Positions 37,772-46,261 of a stretch of 64,000 nucleotides of DNA are shown one piece after another. Below the pieces are notes generated by a model. The model was given only the letters and a program-made list of their open reading frames with translations. It had not been told where the DNA came from and searched no databases. Each line of letters starts with the position of its first letter. Within the stretch, counting starts at the first letter, position 1. The DNA is from Candidatus Epulonipiscium fishelsonii. GTDB lineage: Bacteria > Bacillota > Clostridia > Lachnospirales > Cellulosilyticaceae. The DNA lies in contig LJDB01000062.1 of assembly GCA_001983455.1 (NCBI GenBank), positions 1-64,000 of the forward strand, read 5' to 3'. The position numbers and the translations under genes were made by a program.

Positions 37772-38401
37772 CTAAAATCCGTTTTGTGTTAGAAAATCTT
37801 TTGTGATACCTTTTTGCACAGTCATAAATTTTTCAATATATTTTCCTACAATATCATTTTCCAAATTTACGATACTTCCGATTTTTTTATCTTTTAATAT
37901 GGTTTGACTCAGTGTATGTGGAATGATAGACACTGAGAAATTATCTCGCTCTGTTTTTGCAACCGTAAGGCTTATTCCGTCAATAGTGATTGAGCCTTTT
38001 TCGATTATATATCTCATAATTTCACTACTTGCTGAAATTTTGTACCAAAAAGCAATATCATCTTTTGAGATAGAAATAATCTTTCCAACACCATCAATAT
38101 GACCTGATACAATATGTCCACCAAATCTGCCGTTTGAGGGCATAGCACGCTCTAAATTTACAGAGCTACCTTGCCTTAAATCACCTAATCTTGACCTTTT
38201 TATCGTTTCATTCATCACATCTGCTGAAAATAGGTTGCCATTGATTTTAGTAACAGTAAGACAAACGCCATTTGTCGCAACACTATCTCCCAATTTTAAA
38301 TCTGAAAAGATTTTTTTTGCTTCAATTAAAAGTTCAGCTGATTTTACTCCTTTTTTTATCTGTTTTACAGTTCCTATTTCTTCAATTATCCCTGTGAACA
38401 T
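37772..38401 (-). CDS. ribE: Riboflavin synthase alpha subunit
   Basis: Dismutates two lumazines to riboflavin, 209 residues. It starts MFTGIIEEIG, the family-defining N-terminus. An upstream in-frame ATG at 38419 is rejected because GTGAGGT lies before the ATG at 38401. Two homologous barrels are visible, each with a G(H/K)xxSGH-type or related segment (GGHIVSGHIDGVG in the first). The start overlaps the ribD end by 20 bp. Confidence 0.95.
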   Translation of the reverse strand: MFTGIIEEIGTVKQIKKGVKSAELLIEAKKIFSDLKLGDSVATNGVCLTVTKINGNLFSADVMNETIKRSRLGDLRQGSSVNLERAMPSNGRFGGHIVSGHIDGVGKIISISKDDIAFWYKISASSEIMRYIIEKGSITIDGISLTVAKTERDNFSVSIIPHTLSQTILKDKKIGSIVNLENDIVGKYIEKFMTVQKGITKDFLTQNGF

Positions 38402-39485
38402 AGCTGACCTCACTTTCAATTAGAATATCTTCATCAAAGGTTAAAAACGTGTTTGTTTTTAACTGAATTTTATTATTAACTTTGTTAAATCCATCTCCCA
38501 TAATTGGTGATTTTGCATTTTCACCACCAAAAATTTTAAGAGATATATAGCAGTGTATTTTATTTACAATTTCACTATCAAGTGCTGAAAAATTAAGACT
38601 TCCACCACCTTCAAGCAGTATGCTGTCAATCCCTTTTTCACCAAGTATTTGCATTAGTTCGTTTAGATCTACTCGACCATCTTTGTTTTTAGTTACGATG
38701 ATTTCTACTCCCTTTACCAAATATTGTTTATATGTTTCTTCATTGGTAACTGTTGTTGCAATAATGGTTTTTGTACTTTTTGCAGTAGATACCACTTTAC
38801 TATGAATAGGAGTTCTAAGTTTACTGTCACAAATGATGCGAATAGGGTTTCTACCATTATTAAGCCTACAAGTAAGCTCTGGGTTGTCCTCTAAAACAGT
38901 GCCTACACCGACCATGATCGCCATATACCTATTTCTTGTCTTATGCACATTCTCTCGTGATTTCTTATTTGTAATCCACTTGCTTTCACCACTTATAGTT
39001 GTAATTTTTCCATCAAGGGTCATCGCATATTTCATTAGCACATATGGTGTTTTGTTTTTGATGTAATGAAAAAATATCTCATTTATATCACCACATTCTT
39101 TTTCTAATATACCAACTACAACTTCTATCCCTGCTTCTTGTAGAATTTTTACACTACGACCTGCCATTTTCTCATTCGGGTCAAGTATTCCTATTACTAC
39201 TTTTTTAATTCCACTTTCGATGATTGCGTCGATACAAGGTGGTGTTTTGCCATAGTGACAGCAAGGTTCTAAAGTGACATACATAGTACCACCAGAGGGT
39301 GAAACTTTGCAGTTTTTCAAAGCGTTTCGCTCGGCGTGAAGTTCTCCGTATCGCTCGTGATACCCACTACCAATAATCTCATCATTTCTTACAATGACTG
39401 CACCGACTAAGGGATTTGGATTTACCTTTCCTATGCCTTTTAACGCTAATTCTAACGCAATTTGCATATATTCTTCTTCATTCAT
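38382..39485 (-). CDS. ribD: Bifunctional pyrimidine deaminase/reductase RibD
   Basis: Second and third steps of riboflavin synthesis, 367 residues. The N-terminal deaminase has HAERNALKNC and EPCCHYGKTPPC zinc motifs. The C-terminal reductase (about 147-360) has KYAMTLDGKI and LLEGGGSLNFSAL. It is the first gene of ribD-ribE-ribBA-ribH, behind an AGGAGG ribosome site and an FMN riboswitch. Confidence 0.96.
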   Translation of the reverse strand: MNEEEYMQIALELALKGIGKVNPNPLVGAVIVRNDEIIGSGYHERYGELHAERNALKNCKVSPSGGTMYVTLEPCCHYGKTPPCIDAIIESGIKKVVIGILDPNEKMAGRSVKILQEAGIEVVVGILEKECGDINEIFFHYIKNKTPYVLMKYAMTLDGKITTISGESKWITNKKSRENVHKTRNRYMAIMVGVGTVLEDNPELTCRLNNGRNPIRIICDSKLRTPIHSKVVSTAKSTKTIIATTVTNEETYKQYLVKGVEIIVTKNKDGRVDLNELMQILGEKGIDSILLEGGGSLNFSALDSEIVNKIHCYISLKIFGGENAKSPIMGDGFNKVNNKIQLKTNTFLTFDEDILIESEVSYVHRDN

Positions 39486-39500
39486 GTTTACCTCCTAAAA

Positions 39501-39535
39501 TAAAAAACTCTGAAATGATAAAAATCATTTCAGAG
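39501..39535 (-). terminator. Terminator of the FMN riboswitch expression platform
   Basis: Perfect 12-bp stem CTCTGAAATGAT/ATCATTTCAGAG (39508-39519 with 39524-39535), then TTTTTTA on the minus strand, 16 bases before the ribD ATG. Position and strength fit FMN-dependent premature termination. Confidence 0.88.
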
Positions 39536-39570
39536 CATAAAACATTAGAATACACCTATGGCGTAATTTC

Positions 39571-39688
39571 TTATCTTCTCTCATCCAGACTATACTGTCG
39601 GCTTTGGAATTTCACCAAATCATGCATTGCTTTCGCTCGGCTCGTGGGCTGTACCACCGGTAGGGAATTGCACCCTGCCCTGAAGATG
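39571..39688 (-). ncRNA. FMN riboswitch (RFN element)
   Basis: On the minus strand the conserved RFN parts appear in order: TCTTCAGGGCAGGGTG, CCTACCGGTGG, AGCCCACGAGC, GATTTGGTGAAATTCC, AAAGCCGACAGTATAG, and TCTGGATGAGAGAAGA. The CAATTCCC in the second element differs slightly from the common GAAATTCCC. A terminator sits between the aptamer and ribD, so FMN binding should switch off the rib operon by attenuation. Confidence 0.96.
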
Positions 39689-39710
39689 TTATTCAATTAT
39701 TTGTAATTAT

Positions 39711-39908
39711 GTGAACTACTCCCACTTCATAATTTAGTGGAGCAAAAATCAATTTTTTAAGATGCCATATTGCTTTATATTCAAGTTGTCTTTTGAATTT
39801 ATGCCAACTACATTCCAAAATATCTTTTGTGAATGATTTATTTTTTATCATTTTTAAATCTTCTATGCATATGACTGGGTTTTCATCAATTATGCGTTTA
39901 GTATTAAT
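39711..39908 (-). pseudogene. tnpB: Relic of an IS605-type tnpB with its right end
   Basis: Minus-strand codons from about 39908 to 39744 read TKRIIDENPVICIEDLKMI, then KNKSFTKDILECSWHKFKR, then QLEYKAIWHLKKLI. This is the TnpB RuvC-II region with its catalytic Glu in IEDL. The zinc-ribbon and RuvC-III part are missing. The frame instead runs straight into a hairpin CTCCACT/AGTGGGAG followed by TAGTTCAC (39711-39743), which looks like the insertion sequence's right end and omega-RNA end. It lies about 20 bp upstream of the FMN aptamer, so the rib promoter must lie in or near it. No tnpA is present. Confidence 0.75.
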
Positions 39909-40030
39909 CTGGCATAATATTATTATTGAGTATATCATATTAGATTAGTATATGCAAGAGATTATAAGCAATTCATCTCACCGCCAGGAGAGAGTACTCT
40001 TGCTATTGTTAGATATATAATTATCTTCGC

Positions 40031-41080
40031 TTAAATTAATCCCATCATATTTTGAACAATAAGGGATACAACAGAAACAACAAACCAACAACAGCTACCT
40101 AGTAGTAGTGGTTTCCTGCTATTTGTTAGTAGGTGTTTTAAATTTGTCCCAAGACCAATAGCCGCCATTGCAACTGCAATAAAGAACTTTCCTCCGTCTC
40201 CCATAAATGTGGCAACATTTGATGGCAATATACCGATGGTATTAACAATGCATGCCAATATAAATCCTATTACAAACCATGGAAATACCTTTTTTATAGA
40301 GAAATTGTTGCTTGAAGCTCCCTTTTGCTTTGCAACAATAAGGGCCAAAATAAACGTAATTGGAATAATTAGTAGTGTTCTTGTCAATTTTACTATTGTT
40401 GCAAGTACTCCTGCTTCTTCACTAAAGCTATATGCAGCAGCAACAACAGAAGATGTGTCATTAATTGCTGTTCCAGCCCAAATTCCAAAGCCCGTATCTG
40501 TCATTTGAAGTAAATGCCCTAGAGGTGGAAATATAAAAACTGCTAAGATATTAAATAAAAATATTGTTGAAATTGAAACTGCAATTTCAGAGTCGTCTGC
40601 TTCGATAACTGGAGCTGTCGCTGCAATTGCACTACCACCACAAATGCAAGTACCAACCGTTACTAAAGTTGCAATCTTATTTTCGATTTTCAATGCTTTA
40701 CTTATCAAATATCCTGTTACAAAACAAGACACTAGTGTGAATACCATTATAAGCAGTGATTGGTTCCCCACAGCAAGCACAATTTCTAAATTCATTTCAA
40801 AACCTAACAAAACAATGGCTGCTTGCAAAAGCTTTTTGCCTGTAACTTTAATGCCTGAATCAAAATGTGTTGGACGCTTCCAAAAAGCTAGAACAATCCC
40901 TATAACAATTGCAAATACTGGTGCTCCAATAATTGGAAATTGTTTTCCAAGGAAATATGCCACTATACCAATTAGAAATGACAACAAAATACCACTGACA
41001 TTATTTTTGTTATAAAATCCTTTTCCTAAGACTGGATACGTACAAATAAGGATTAATATAACGCCTAAAACCATGTACAT
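40031..41080 (-). CDS. YeiH-family (UPF0324) putative sulfate-type exporter
   Basis: Integral membrane protein of 349 residues with about ten hydrophobic helices. Family landmarks are LLSFLIGIVAYFLGK, GIVLAFWKRPTHFDSGIK, LLQAAIVLLGFEMNL, ICGGSAIAATAPVI and WAGTAINDTSSVVAAAY. Members are proposed sulfate or organosulfonate-related exporters; substrate unproven. It stands alone. The ribosome site AAAGG lies rather far from the first ATG; the second ATG two codons on is possible. Confidence 0.85.
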   Translation of the reverse strand: MYMVLGVILILICTYPVLGKGFYNKNNVSGILLSFLIGIVAYFLGKQFPIIGAPVFAIVIGIVLAFWKRPTHFDSGIKVTGKKLLQAAIVLLGFEMNLEIVLAVGNQSLLIMVFTLVSCFVTGYLISKALKIENKIATLVTVGTCICGGSAIAATAPVIEADDSEIAVSISTIFLFNILAVFIFPPLGHLLQMTDTGFGIWAGTAINDTSSVVAAAYSFSEEAGVLATIVKLTRTLLIIPITFILALIVAKQKGASSNNFSIKKVFPWFVIGFILACIVNTIGILPSNVATFMGDGGKFFIAVAMAAIGLGTNLKHLLTNSRKPLLLGSCCWFVVSVVSLIVQNMMGLI

Positions 41081-41350
41081 AAGATATCATACCTTTCCAT
41101 ATGTTAAAATTTATATTACAGAATTATTATATACCTAAACAATTAATAGTACAATAGAGATTTTAATAATTATATAATTATCATTTCGAGTATATTGTTC
41201 AATGTTGCTATAATCTTAAAGCAAGTACTATCGTCTTAAGCTCCAATGTTTGGGTAAATTTTATGGTTATATTTTTTAAATTTTAGTATCAATTTATTAT
41301 CGCAATAATATACTTATATTATGATTCGATTAAAAAGGAGTGTTCAAAAA

Positions 41351-41809
41351 ATGAAATTAAGAAAATTTTTAGGATTAGCATCATTATTAACAATAGGAGT
41401 AGCACTGCCAGTAAATGCCACAGCTTGGCAACCAGTTACAAATACCTCACAGGTTCAAAATATCACTGCACAATATGGCCAAAAGCAACTTGATATAAAT
41501 GGAGTTCCATTCACCTCAAATATAATTCGCTATAATAATACAACTTACGTATCATTAAATGAAATCTTAGCATTATTTAATACGCCTGTGAACATTCCAG
41601 TAACTCTACCAAGTACTCCAGTTGTAAATTTTGATGACGACTGGGACGATATGTATGATGACGATTGGGACGATAATGACGACTGGGACGATATGTACGA
41701 TGACGATTGGGATGATAATGATGATTGGGACGATATGTATGATGATGACTGGGACGATGATGACGACTGGGACGATGATGACGACTGGGACGATGATTGG
41801 GACGACTAA
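41351..41809 (+). CDS. Secreted protein with an Asp/Trp-repeat tail
   Basis: 152 residues from the ATG at 41351 (AAGGAG upstream). A signal peptide (about 1-23, VNATA cleavage region) is followed by a short domain at 40-80 (LDINGVPFTSNIIRYNNTTY). This resembles half of a copper-amine-oxidase-type N-terminal domain common in Firmicute surface proteins. Residues 95-152 are almost only Asp and Trp: by count 41 Asp and 9 Trp in 58 residues, with three 14-residue units of the form DDWDDMYDDDWDDN. The DNA repeat is 42 bp (41633-41806). Not recognised as a known family. Divalent or trivalent cation binding is an inference from composition. Confidence 0.8.
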   Translation: MKLRKFLGLASLLTIGVALPVNATAWQPVTNTSQVQNITAQYGQKQLDINGVPFTSNIIRYNNTTYVSLNEILALFNTPVNIPVTLPSTPVVNFDDDWDDMYDDDWDDNDDWDDMYDDDWDDNDDWDDMYDDDWDDDDDWDDDDDWDDDWDD

Positions 41810-41824
41810 ATTGTATTAATAAAA

Positions 41825-41862
41825 AAATACTCCTACCTATTAAGGATGGGAGTATTTTTTTT
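41825..41862 (+). terminator. Bidirectional terminator
   Basis: AATACTCC/GGGAGTATT stem with T8 on the plus strand and T7 on the minus strand, between the convergent Asp/Trp-repeat gene and the flavin-reductase gene. Confidence 0.85.
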
Positions 41863-41890
41863 AGTATATTATGACAATATAACCTTCATT

Positions 41891-44113
41891 TTATTCTTGT
41901 TGTTCTTTCATATCACGAATAATAACGTCAGCTGCAACATATCCATATGCCAAAGCCTGGTCAAATCCATTTCCGTAACGCTTACCATCTTTTTCTTCAA
42001 CAGAGCCAACAACATCTCCTATACCATAAAGTCCTTTAATAATGTTTCCTTCTGTATCAATAACATGAGTTTCTGTATCAGCTACTAATCCTCCAGTAGT
42101 TAAATATAAAGTTGGCATAACACGTGTAATCCAAATTCCATCTCTAGTTTCAATATATGGAAGATTGCCACGTCCAAATTCATTTTTTTCACCAGCCAAA
42201 GCAGCCACATTATTTTTATCAATTGCTTCCTGTAATCCTGGAATATCAAGAGCTTCACTAGCTTCAGCTACTGTAGTATAATGATTGGTACTTGGGCGGT
42301 CAAATAGTGCTTTATAGGAAAATCCATATGCATCATAGTCTTTCGTAGATTGTGCAGCTTGCTCATCATAAACATAATAGAATTCTCCACCATGTTCAGG
42401 GTTTACTAGAGCGTGTGACAATACATGATGATTTGAAGACATTATATTACCAAATTCATAACCTGTAGTGTCTACTAAAATACCTGGGGTTGATTGGTGC
42501 ATAAACGCCAAACTATAAGTAGTGCCATATTCTGACATAAACGCTCCAAGTTCACGTCCCATAGTTTCAATACCAGCACCAATTTCTTGAGCCATAAGAA
42601 TACCTTCTCCAGTAGAACCAGGGTTAGCATTAAAGTCGATGCCCGCATATTGAGGATAATGCTCTGCTACCATTTCAGGATTTTCTGCAAATCCACCTGT
42701 TGCAAGAACTACCGCATCAGCATAAACAGTCCATTCTTTTCCATTTTTAGAAATTGCTTTAACCCCAATCACTTCGTTTTGTTCATTTGTAATTAGCTCA
42801 GTCACTTCTGTGTTATATTCAATAGGGGCATCCAACTTAGTTAATCTATCTGCTAAATACATTGCACCATAGCCCGCTCCACCGTTATAAGTCCCTGGAG
42901 CTAAGTATGGAGTCAATCCATATTGAGTTCCACCTTCAAAATATCCCATAGAGCTGAAGCCCATTCCCATATCTCTAAACCAGTCAACAACTTCTCCAGC
43001 TGCTTCAAGCATAACTCTTTGGTAAGGTTGTTCTCCGTCATATCTATCATACTCTGGTGTTATATAATTTTTAAATATTGGTAGTAAAATTTCCATATTC
43101 CAGCTTGGGGAATTTTGCTCTGCCCCTAGTGCGTGGTTTGAGGTTATTTGTGAATATGAATTCATTATGCCGCTATATGTAGTACCCATTGAACCACCAG
43201 GAATTTCCATCTTTTCAAATAATAATACGTCAACACCTTCTTCAGCAAGCTTTGTACCTACCACTAATCCTGCTGTTCCTGCTCCAACTACCACAACTTC
43301 TGTGTGCAATTCTTCTTTTTCTTCAGTGGTTTCTCTAATAACTTCTTTTTCAAAGTCAGAAACTGTTCCACCTGCTTCTTCAATTGCCAATCTTACTGCT
43401 TGCTTAACAGCGTTACTTGATACCGTTGCTCCTGAAACAGTGTCAACATTTAAGCTTTGAGCATCTGCAATTCTTTTAGGCATTCTTGAAGCTCCATAGT
43501 TACCTATACCCATAGTTTCATCATGAGAAGTAAGTACACAGGACGCAATTTTTCCATCTCTAAATGTTGTTGTTATGTAAATCCAATCTTTATATCCCAT
43601 TGCTCTAGTAAGATATTCTCCATCTTGCACCATTGTAGATGTTATTTCTTCTCCTCTTGCTAGTGTTAAGGCAATATCCAAGGCTGAACTTACTGCTTGG
43701 GAAGTTATTGTAGCTCCACTTATAACATCAACTGTAGTATTTCCCTCAAGTATAGTGGCCTTGATTTTATCTATAGCAGTGCCACCAATTGCAGGTGTTT
43801 CCTCTGCTCCATTAATAACAACATCTGTTATTGCTGTTTCGTCTACAGTTACTGTTACTTCAACTTGACCTCCATATCCTTGAGCTGTTGCAGAATATTC
43901 CCCAGGAATATATATAGGTTCAACTTCTTCCACTACTTCCTTTGGTTCAATTTCTGTTACTTCGGCTTCTGTTGGTTCAATTTCTTTTACTTCAGTTTCC
44001 TTCGTTTCGGTTTGCGTTTCTGTAGCACTAGACACTTCCTCTGCTTGTGATGCAGATGTGCATCCGCTTAACAAAAGTGTAAGACTTAAAAGTACACTTG
44101 CAAATTTTTTCAT
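41891..44113 (-). CDS. Extracellular flavinylated lipoprotein reductase (2x FMN_bind + FAD_binding_2)
   Basis: 740 residues. Lipobox LLLSGC gives lipidation at Cys18. A Glu/Thr-rich linker (about 22-68) follows, then two FMN-binding domains whose attachment motifs SGATITS and SGATVSS would receive covalent FMN from an ApbE transferase. From about residue 270 comes a flavocytochrome-c/fumarate-reductase-type FAD domain (VVVVGAGTAGLVVGTKLAEEG). Such surface enzymes pass electrons from membrane quinones to an outside acceptor. The usual fumarate-site HTMGG is replaced by YLTTGG and the HGxNRLGGN stretch by DGKRYGNGFD, so fumarate is probably not the substrate. No apbE is in the window. Confidence 0.85.
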   Translation of the reverse strand: MKKFASVLLSLTLLLSGCTSASQAEEVSSATETQTETKETEVKEIEPTEAEVTEIEPKEVVEEVEPIYIPGEYSATAQGYGGQVEVTVTVDETAITDVVINGAEETPAIGGTAIDKIKATILEGNTTVDVISGATITSQAVSSALDIALTLARGEEITSTMVQDGEYLTRAMGYKDWIYITTTFRDGKIASCVLTSHDETMGIGNYGASRMPKRIADAQSLNVDTVSGATVSSNAVKQAVRLAIEEAGGTVSDFEKEVIRETTEEKEELHTEVVVVGAGTAGLVVGTKLAEEGVDVLLFEKMEIPGGSMGTTYSGIMNSYSQITSNHALGAEQNSPSWNMEILLPIFKNYITPEYDRYDGEQPYQRVMLEAAGEVVDWFRDMGMGFSSMGYFEGGTQYGLTPYLAPGTYNGGAGYGAMYLADRLTKLDAPIEYNTEVTELITNEQNEVIGVKAISKNGKEWTVYADAVVLATGGFAENPEMVAEHYPQYAGIDFNANPGSTGEGILMAQEIGAGIETMGRELGAFMSEYGTTYSLAFMHQSTPGILVDTTGYEFGNIMSSNHHVLSHALVNPEHGGEFYYVYDEQAAQSTKDYDAYGFSYKALFDRPSTNHYTTVAEASEALDIPGLQEAIDKNNVAALAGEKNEFGRGNLPYIETRDGIWITRVMPTLYLTTGGLVADTETHVIDTEGNIIKGLYGIGDVVGSVEEKDGKRYGNGFDQALAYGYVAADVIIRDMKEQQE

Positions 44114-44318
44114 TATTTCTTCTTTCCTTTCGAATAAAATATTTATAATACAATACTAGAATATATAGCATGTATTCTATATTATGCAATATCATTAAAC
44201 TTTAGTCGATTTTGATATGTTTATATACTTATATTACTAAGGAAAAAATTCTAATTGTACGCAACTTATATTTTATAAGACATAAGGTTTAATTTTTCTA
44301 ACTACATCTAATATAGCT

Positions 44319-44347
44319 TCTACAATAGCGGTGTTCATTCTTATAAT
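44319..44347 (+). promoter_or_regulatory. Candidate promoter upstream of deoC
   Basis: TCTACA (44319-44324) and TATAAT (44342-44347) with a 17-bp spacer. Transcription would begin at about 44354, a few bases ahead of the hairpin at 44360. Confidence 0.45.
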
Positions 44348-44359
44348 GAATTAAGGAAG

Positions 44360-44399
44360 AAATAGGCAAATGAGATTACTATCCTGCTTGCCTATTTTT
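44360..44399 (+). terminator. Terminator-like hairpin in the deoC leader
   Basis: AAATAGGCAA (44360-44369) pairs with TTGCCTATTT (44388-44397) and is followed by more T. It lies between a promoter and the deoC ribosome site, with no gene before it, so it may be an attenuator or the end of a very short RNA. Confidence 0.6.
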
Positions 44400-44457
44400 A
44401 TATATATTTTTATGCTAAAATAAATTATTCTTAATATATCTAGGGAGGAAAATGATA

Positions 44458-45117
44458 ATGAACCATATTTTAAAAACAGTTGATCATACATTGTTAAAAC
44501 CCACTGCAACTTGGGAAGAAATTAAAGTAATTTGTGACGAAGCAAAAGAAATGAAGGTTGCATCAATTTGTATTCCGCCAAGTTTTGTAAAACAAGCTAG
44601 TGATTATCTTAAAGGAGAAGTAGCTGTTTGTACAGTGATAGGTTTTCCTTTAGGATATAACACTACCGCTATAAAAGTTGCCGAAGTTAAAGATGCACTA
44701 GCAAACGGTGCGGATGAAGTTGATATGGTTATCAATATAGGCGATGCAAAAGCTGGTAAGTTTGATAAAATTGAGCAAGAAATAAAAGCTCTAAAAGAAG
44801 CAGCTGGTGATAAGATTTTAAAAGTCATTATAGAAACTTGTTATCTAACTGAAGATGAAAAAATAGCACTATGTAAAGCTGTCACAAATGCTAAAGCTGA
44901 CTTTATTAAAACTTCTACTGGATTTGGTACAAATGGTGCTACACTAGAAGATATTAAACTTATGAAACAAAATGTTGGCCAAGATGTCGCTATAAAAGCA
45001 GCTGGTGGTGTTAGATCTATTGAGGATGCAAATAATTTTATTAACGCTGGTGCCTCTAGACTTGGTACAAGTTCAATTTGTCAAATAATTAAAAATCAAC
45101 AAGTCACAGGCTACTAA
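44458..45117 (+). CDS. deoC: Deoxyribose-phosphate aldolase
   Basis: Splits 2-deoxyribose-5-phosphate into glyceraldehyde-3-phosphate and acetaldehyde in deoxynucleoside salvage. 219 residues. The Schiff-base lysine is in DFIKTSTGFG, with LKVIIETCYL and IKAAGGVRS around it. ATGs at 44452 and 44458 are both possible. GGGAGG at 44443-44448 is nine bases from the second and only three from the first, so I chose 44458. There are no other deo genes nearby. Confidence 0.93.
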   Translation: MNHILKTVDHTLLKPTATWEEIKVICDEAKEMKVASICIPPSFVKQASDYLKGEVAVCTVIGFPLGYNTTAIKVAEVKDALANGADEVDMVINIGDAKAGKFDKIEQEIKALKEAAGDKILKVIIETCYLTEDEKIALCKAVTNAKADFIKTSTGFGTNGATLEDIKLMKQNVGQDVAIKAAGGVRSIEDANNFINAGASRLGTSSICQIIKNQQVTGY

Positions 45118-45207
45118 TTGGTGCTATTAGGTTAAAACATTTGCTTTATTAAAGATTGTAGAGAAATTAATTTAACAAGACCTACTAATTATACAGGAGG
45201 ATTTGGA

Positions 45208-46143
45208 ATGGAAAAAATAAATATTATGACTTCTTGTAATGAAAATTTGGTTACTTATATTTTTGTACAGTTAAAATCCATTAACGTTCATTTAAATGAT
45301 AAACAAGTAGATTTTTATTTGTTTTATCATGATATCTCCGAAGATTCTCTTAATACACTAGAAAAATATTCATCATATCTAGGTAATATTAATTTTATTA
45401 GAATTTACATTGAAAATATTGAACCGTATAAAGAAATAATAAACTTATCAGTTGGCTCTTGGCCTGTAGAAACATATTTTTCTTTAGAATGTCAAAAATA
45501 TTTACCTGAAACAATAGACAGAATATTATATATTGATGCTGGTGATGTTATATTTTGTAAATCTATAGATGAATATTATAATCATGATTTTTTTGATAAA
45601 TATTTAATTGGCACCCCTATAGTTTATAATACCAATAAAGAAGATTTATTATTTTATCCTGAAGATTTAATGGATTATGACCAGGTGCAAAAGATATTAT
45701 TTAGAGGAATTTTCAATTCTGGATCCTACCTTATAAATTTAAAAAAGTTTAGGCAAAAAAATATTTCTTTAACTGATTATTTAGAAGTATTTTATAATCT
45801 AAGAAAAAGGTTTCCTGATAAAAAAATAATATTTTTTGGAGACCAGGGAATACTCTCATTACTTTTCATTGGAGAAATAACTTACATTAAAATTTCTCCA
45901 AGTGAAAATATACATCTATTTTATATGCCTTATAATTGTATGATTGGTTTAGATCCAAAAATTTCAGAATTGACAGGTACTCCAAAAATACTTCATTTTA
46001 TTAAAAAACCTTGGAAATACCCTGTAGGGATATTTGAATCTGAAGAAATTTTTTATAATTACTGGCATGTACTCAATCGAATAGTATGCTTAGAGCTTTC
46101 CCTCATGTGCAACTCTAATCAAAAACCCCCGTCTTACGGGTGA
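45208..46143 (+). CDS. Glycosyltransferase family 8 protein
   Basis: 311-residue GT-A fold enzyme. Visible: NIMTSCNENLVTYIFVQLKS at the N-terminus, the metal-binding YIDAGDV (DxD-type), FNSGSYLINLKK and the C-terminal LHFIKKPWKYP. GT8 members use UDP-glucose or UDP-galactose and often modify surface polysaccharides. The acceptor is unknown and there is no surface-polysaccharide cluster here. The ribosome site ACAGGAGG is good. A short CCCGT/ACGGG hairpin overlaps the stop codon. Confidence 0.85.
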   Translation: MEKINIMTSCNENLVTYIFVQLKSINVHLNDKQVDFYLFYHDISEDSLNTLEKYSSYLGNINFIRIYIENIEPYKEIINLSVGSWPVETYFSLECQKYLPETIDRILYIDAGDVIFCKSIDEYYNHDFFDKYLIGTPIVYNTNKEDLLFYPEDLMDYDQVQKILFRGIFNSGSYLINLKKFRQKNISLTDYLEVFYNLRKRFPDKKIIFFGDQGILSLLFIGEITYIKISPSENIHLFYMPYNCMIGLDPKISELTGTPKILHFIKKPWKYPVGIFESEEIFYNYWHVLNRIVCLELSLMCNSNQKPPSYG

Positions 46144-46154
46144 TTTATTATACA

Positions 46155-46193
46155 TGATAAGGATGGGAGATTAAAGATTTTTCATCCTTATCA
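46155..46193. repeat. Hairpin between convergent genes
   Basis: Perfect 11-bp stem TGATAAGGATG/CATCCTTATCA around a 17-base loop. It has no T-run on either side. The CATGATAA start and TTATCAC end recall the array A/B hairpin modules. Confidence 0.5.
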
Positions 46194-46261
46194 CAGATGG
46201 CTTTATCTAGGGATCATTGTGTAAATTATTTATTTTTTCATTAAAGAGCGTAAATCTCACA

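Larger units (their letters stand above)
44114..44457. other. Intergenic gap with the deoC leader
   Basis: 344 bp between two divergent genes. It contains the promoter and terminator described at 44319 and 44360. The rest is AT-rich and I see no gene or further repeat in it. Confidence 0.5.

Noticed and set aside
41631-41819. 62-codon ORF in another frame of the Asp/Trp repeat
   Set aside because: A shifted reading of the same 42-bp repeat (Met/Thr/Ile repeats), without start context.
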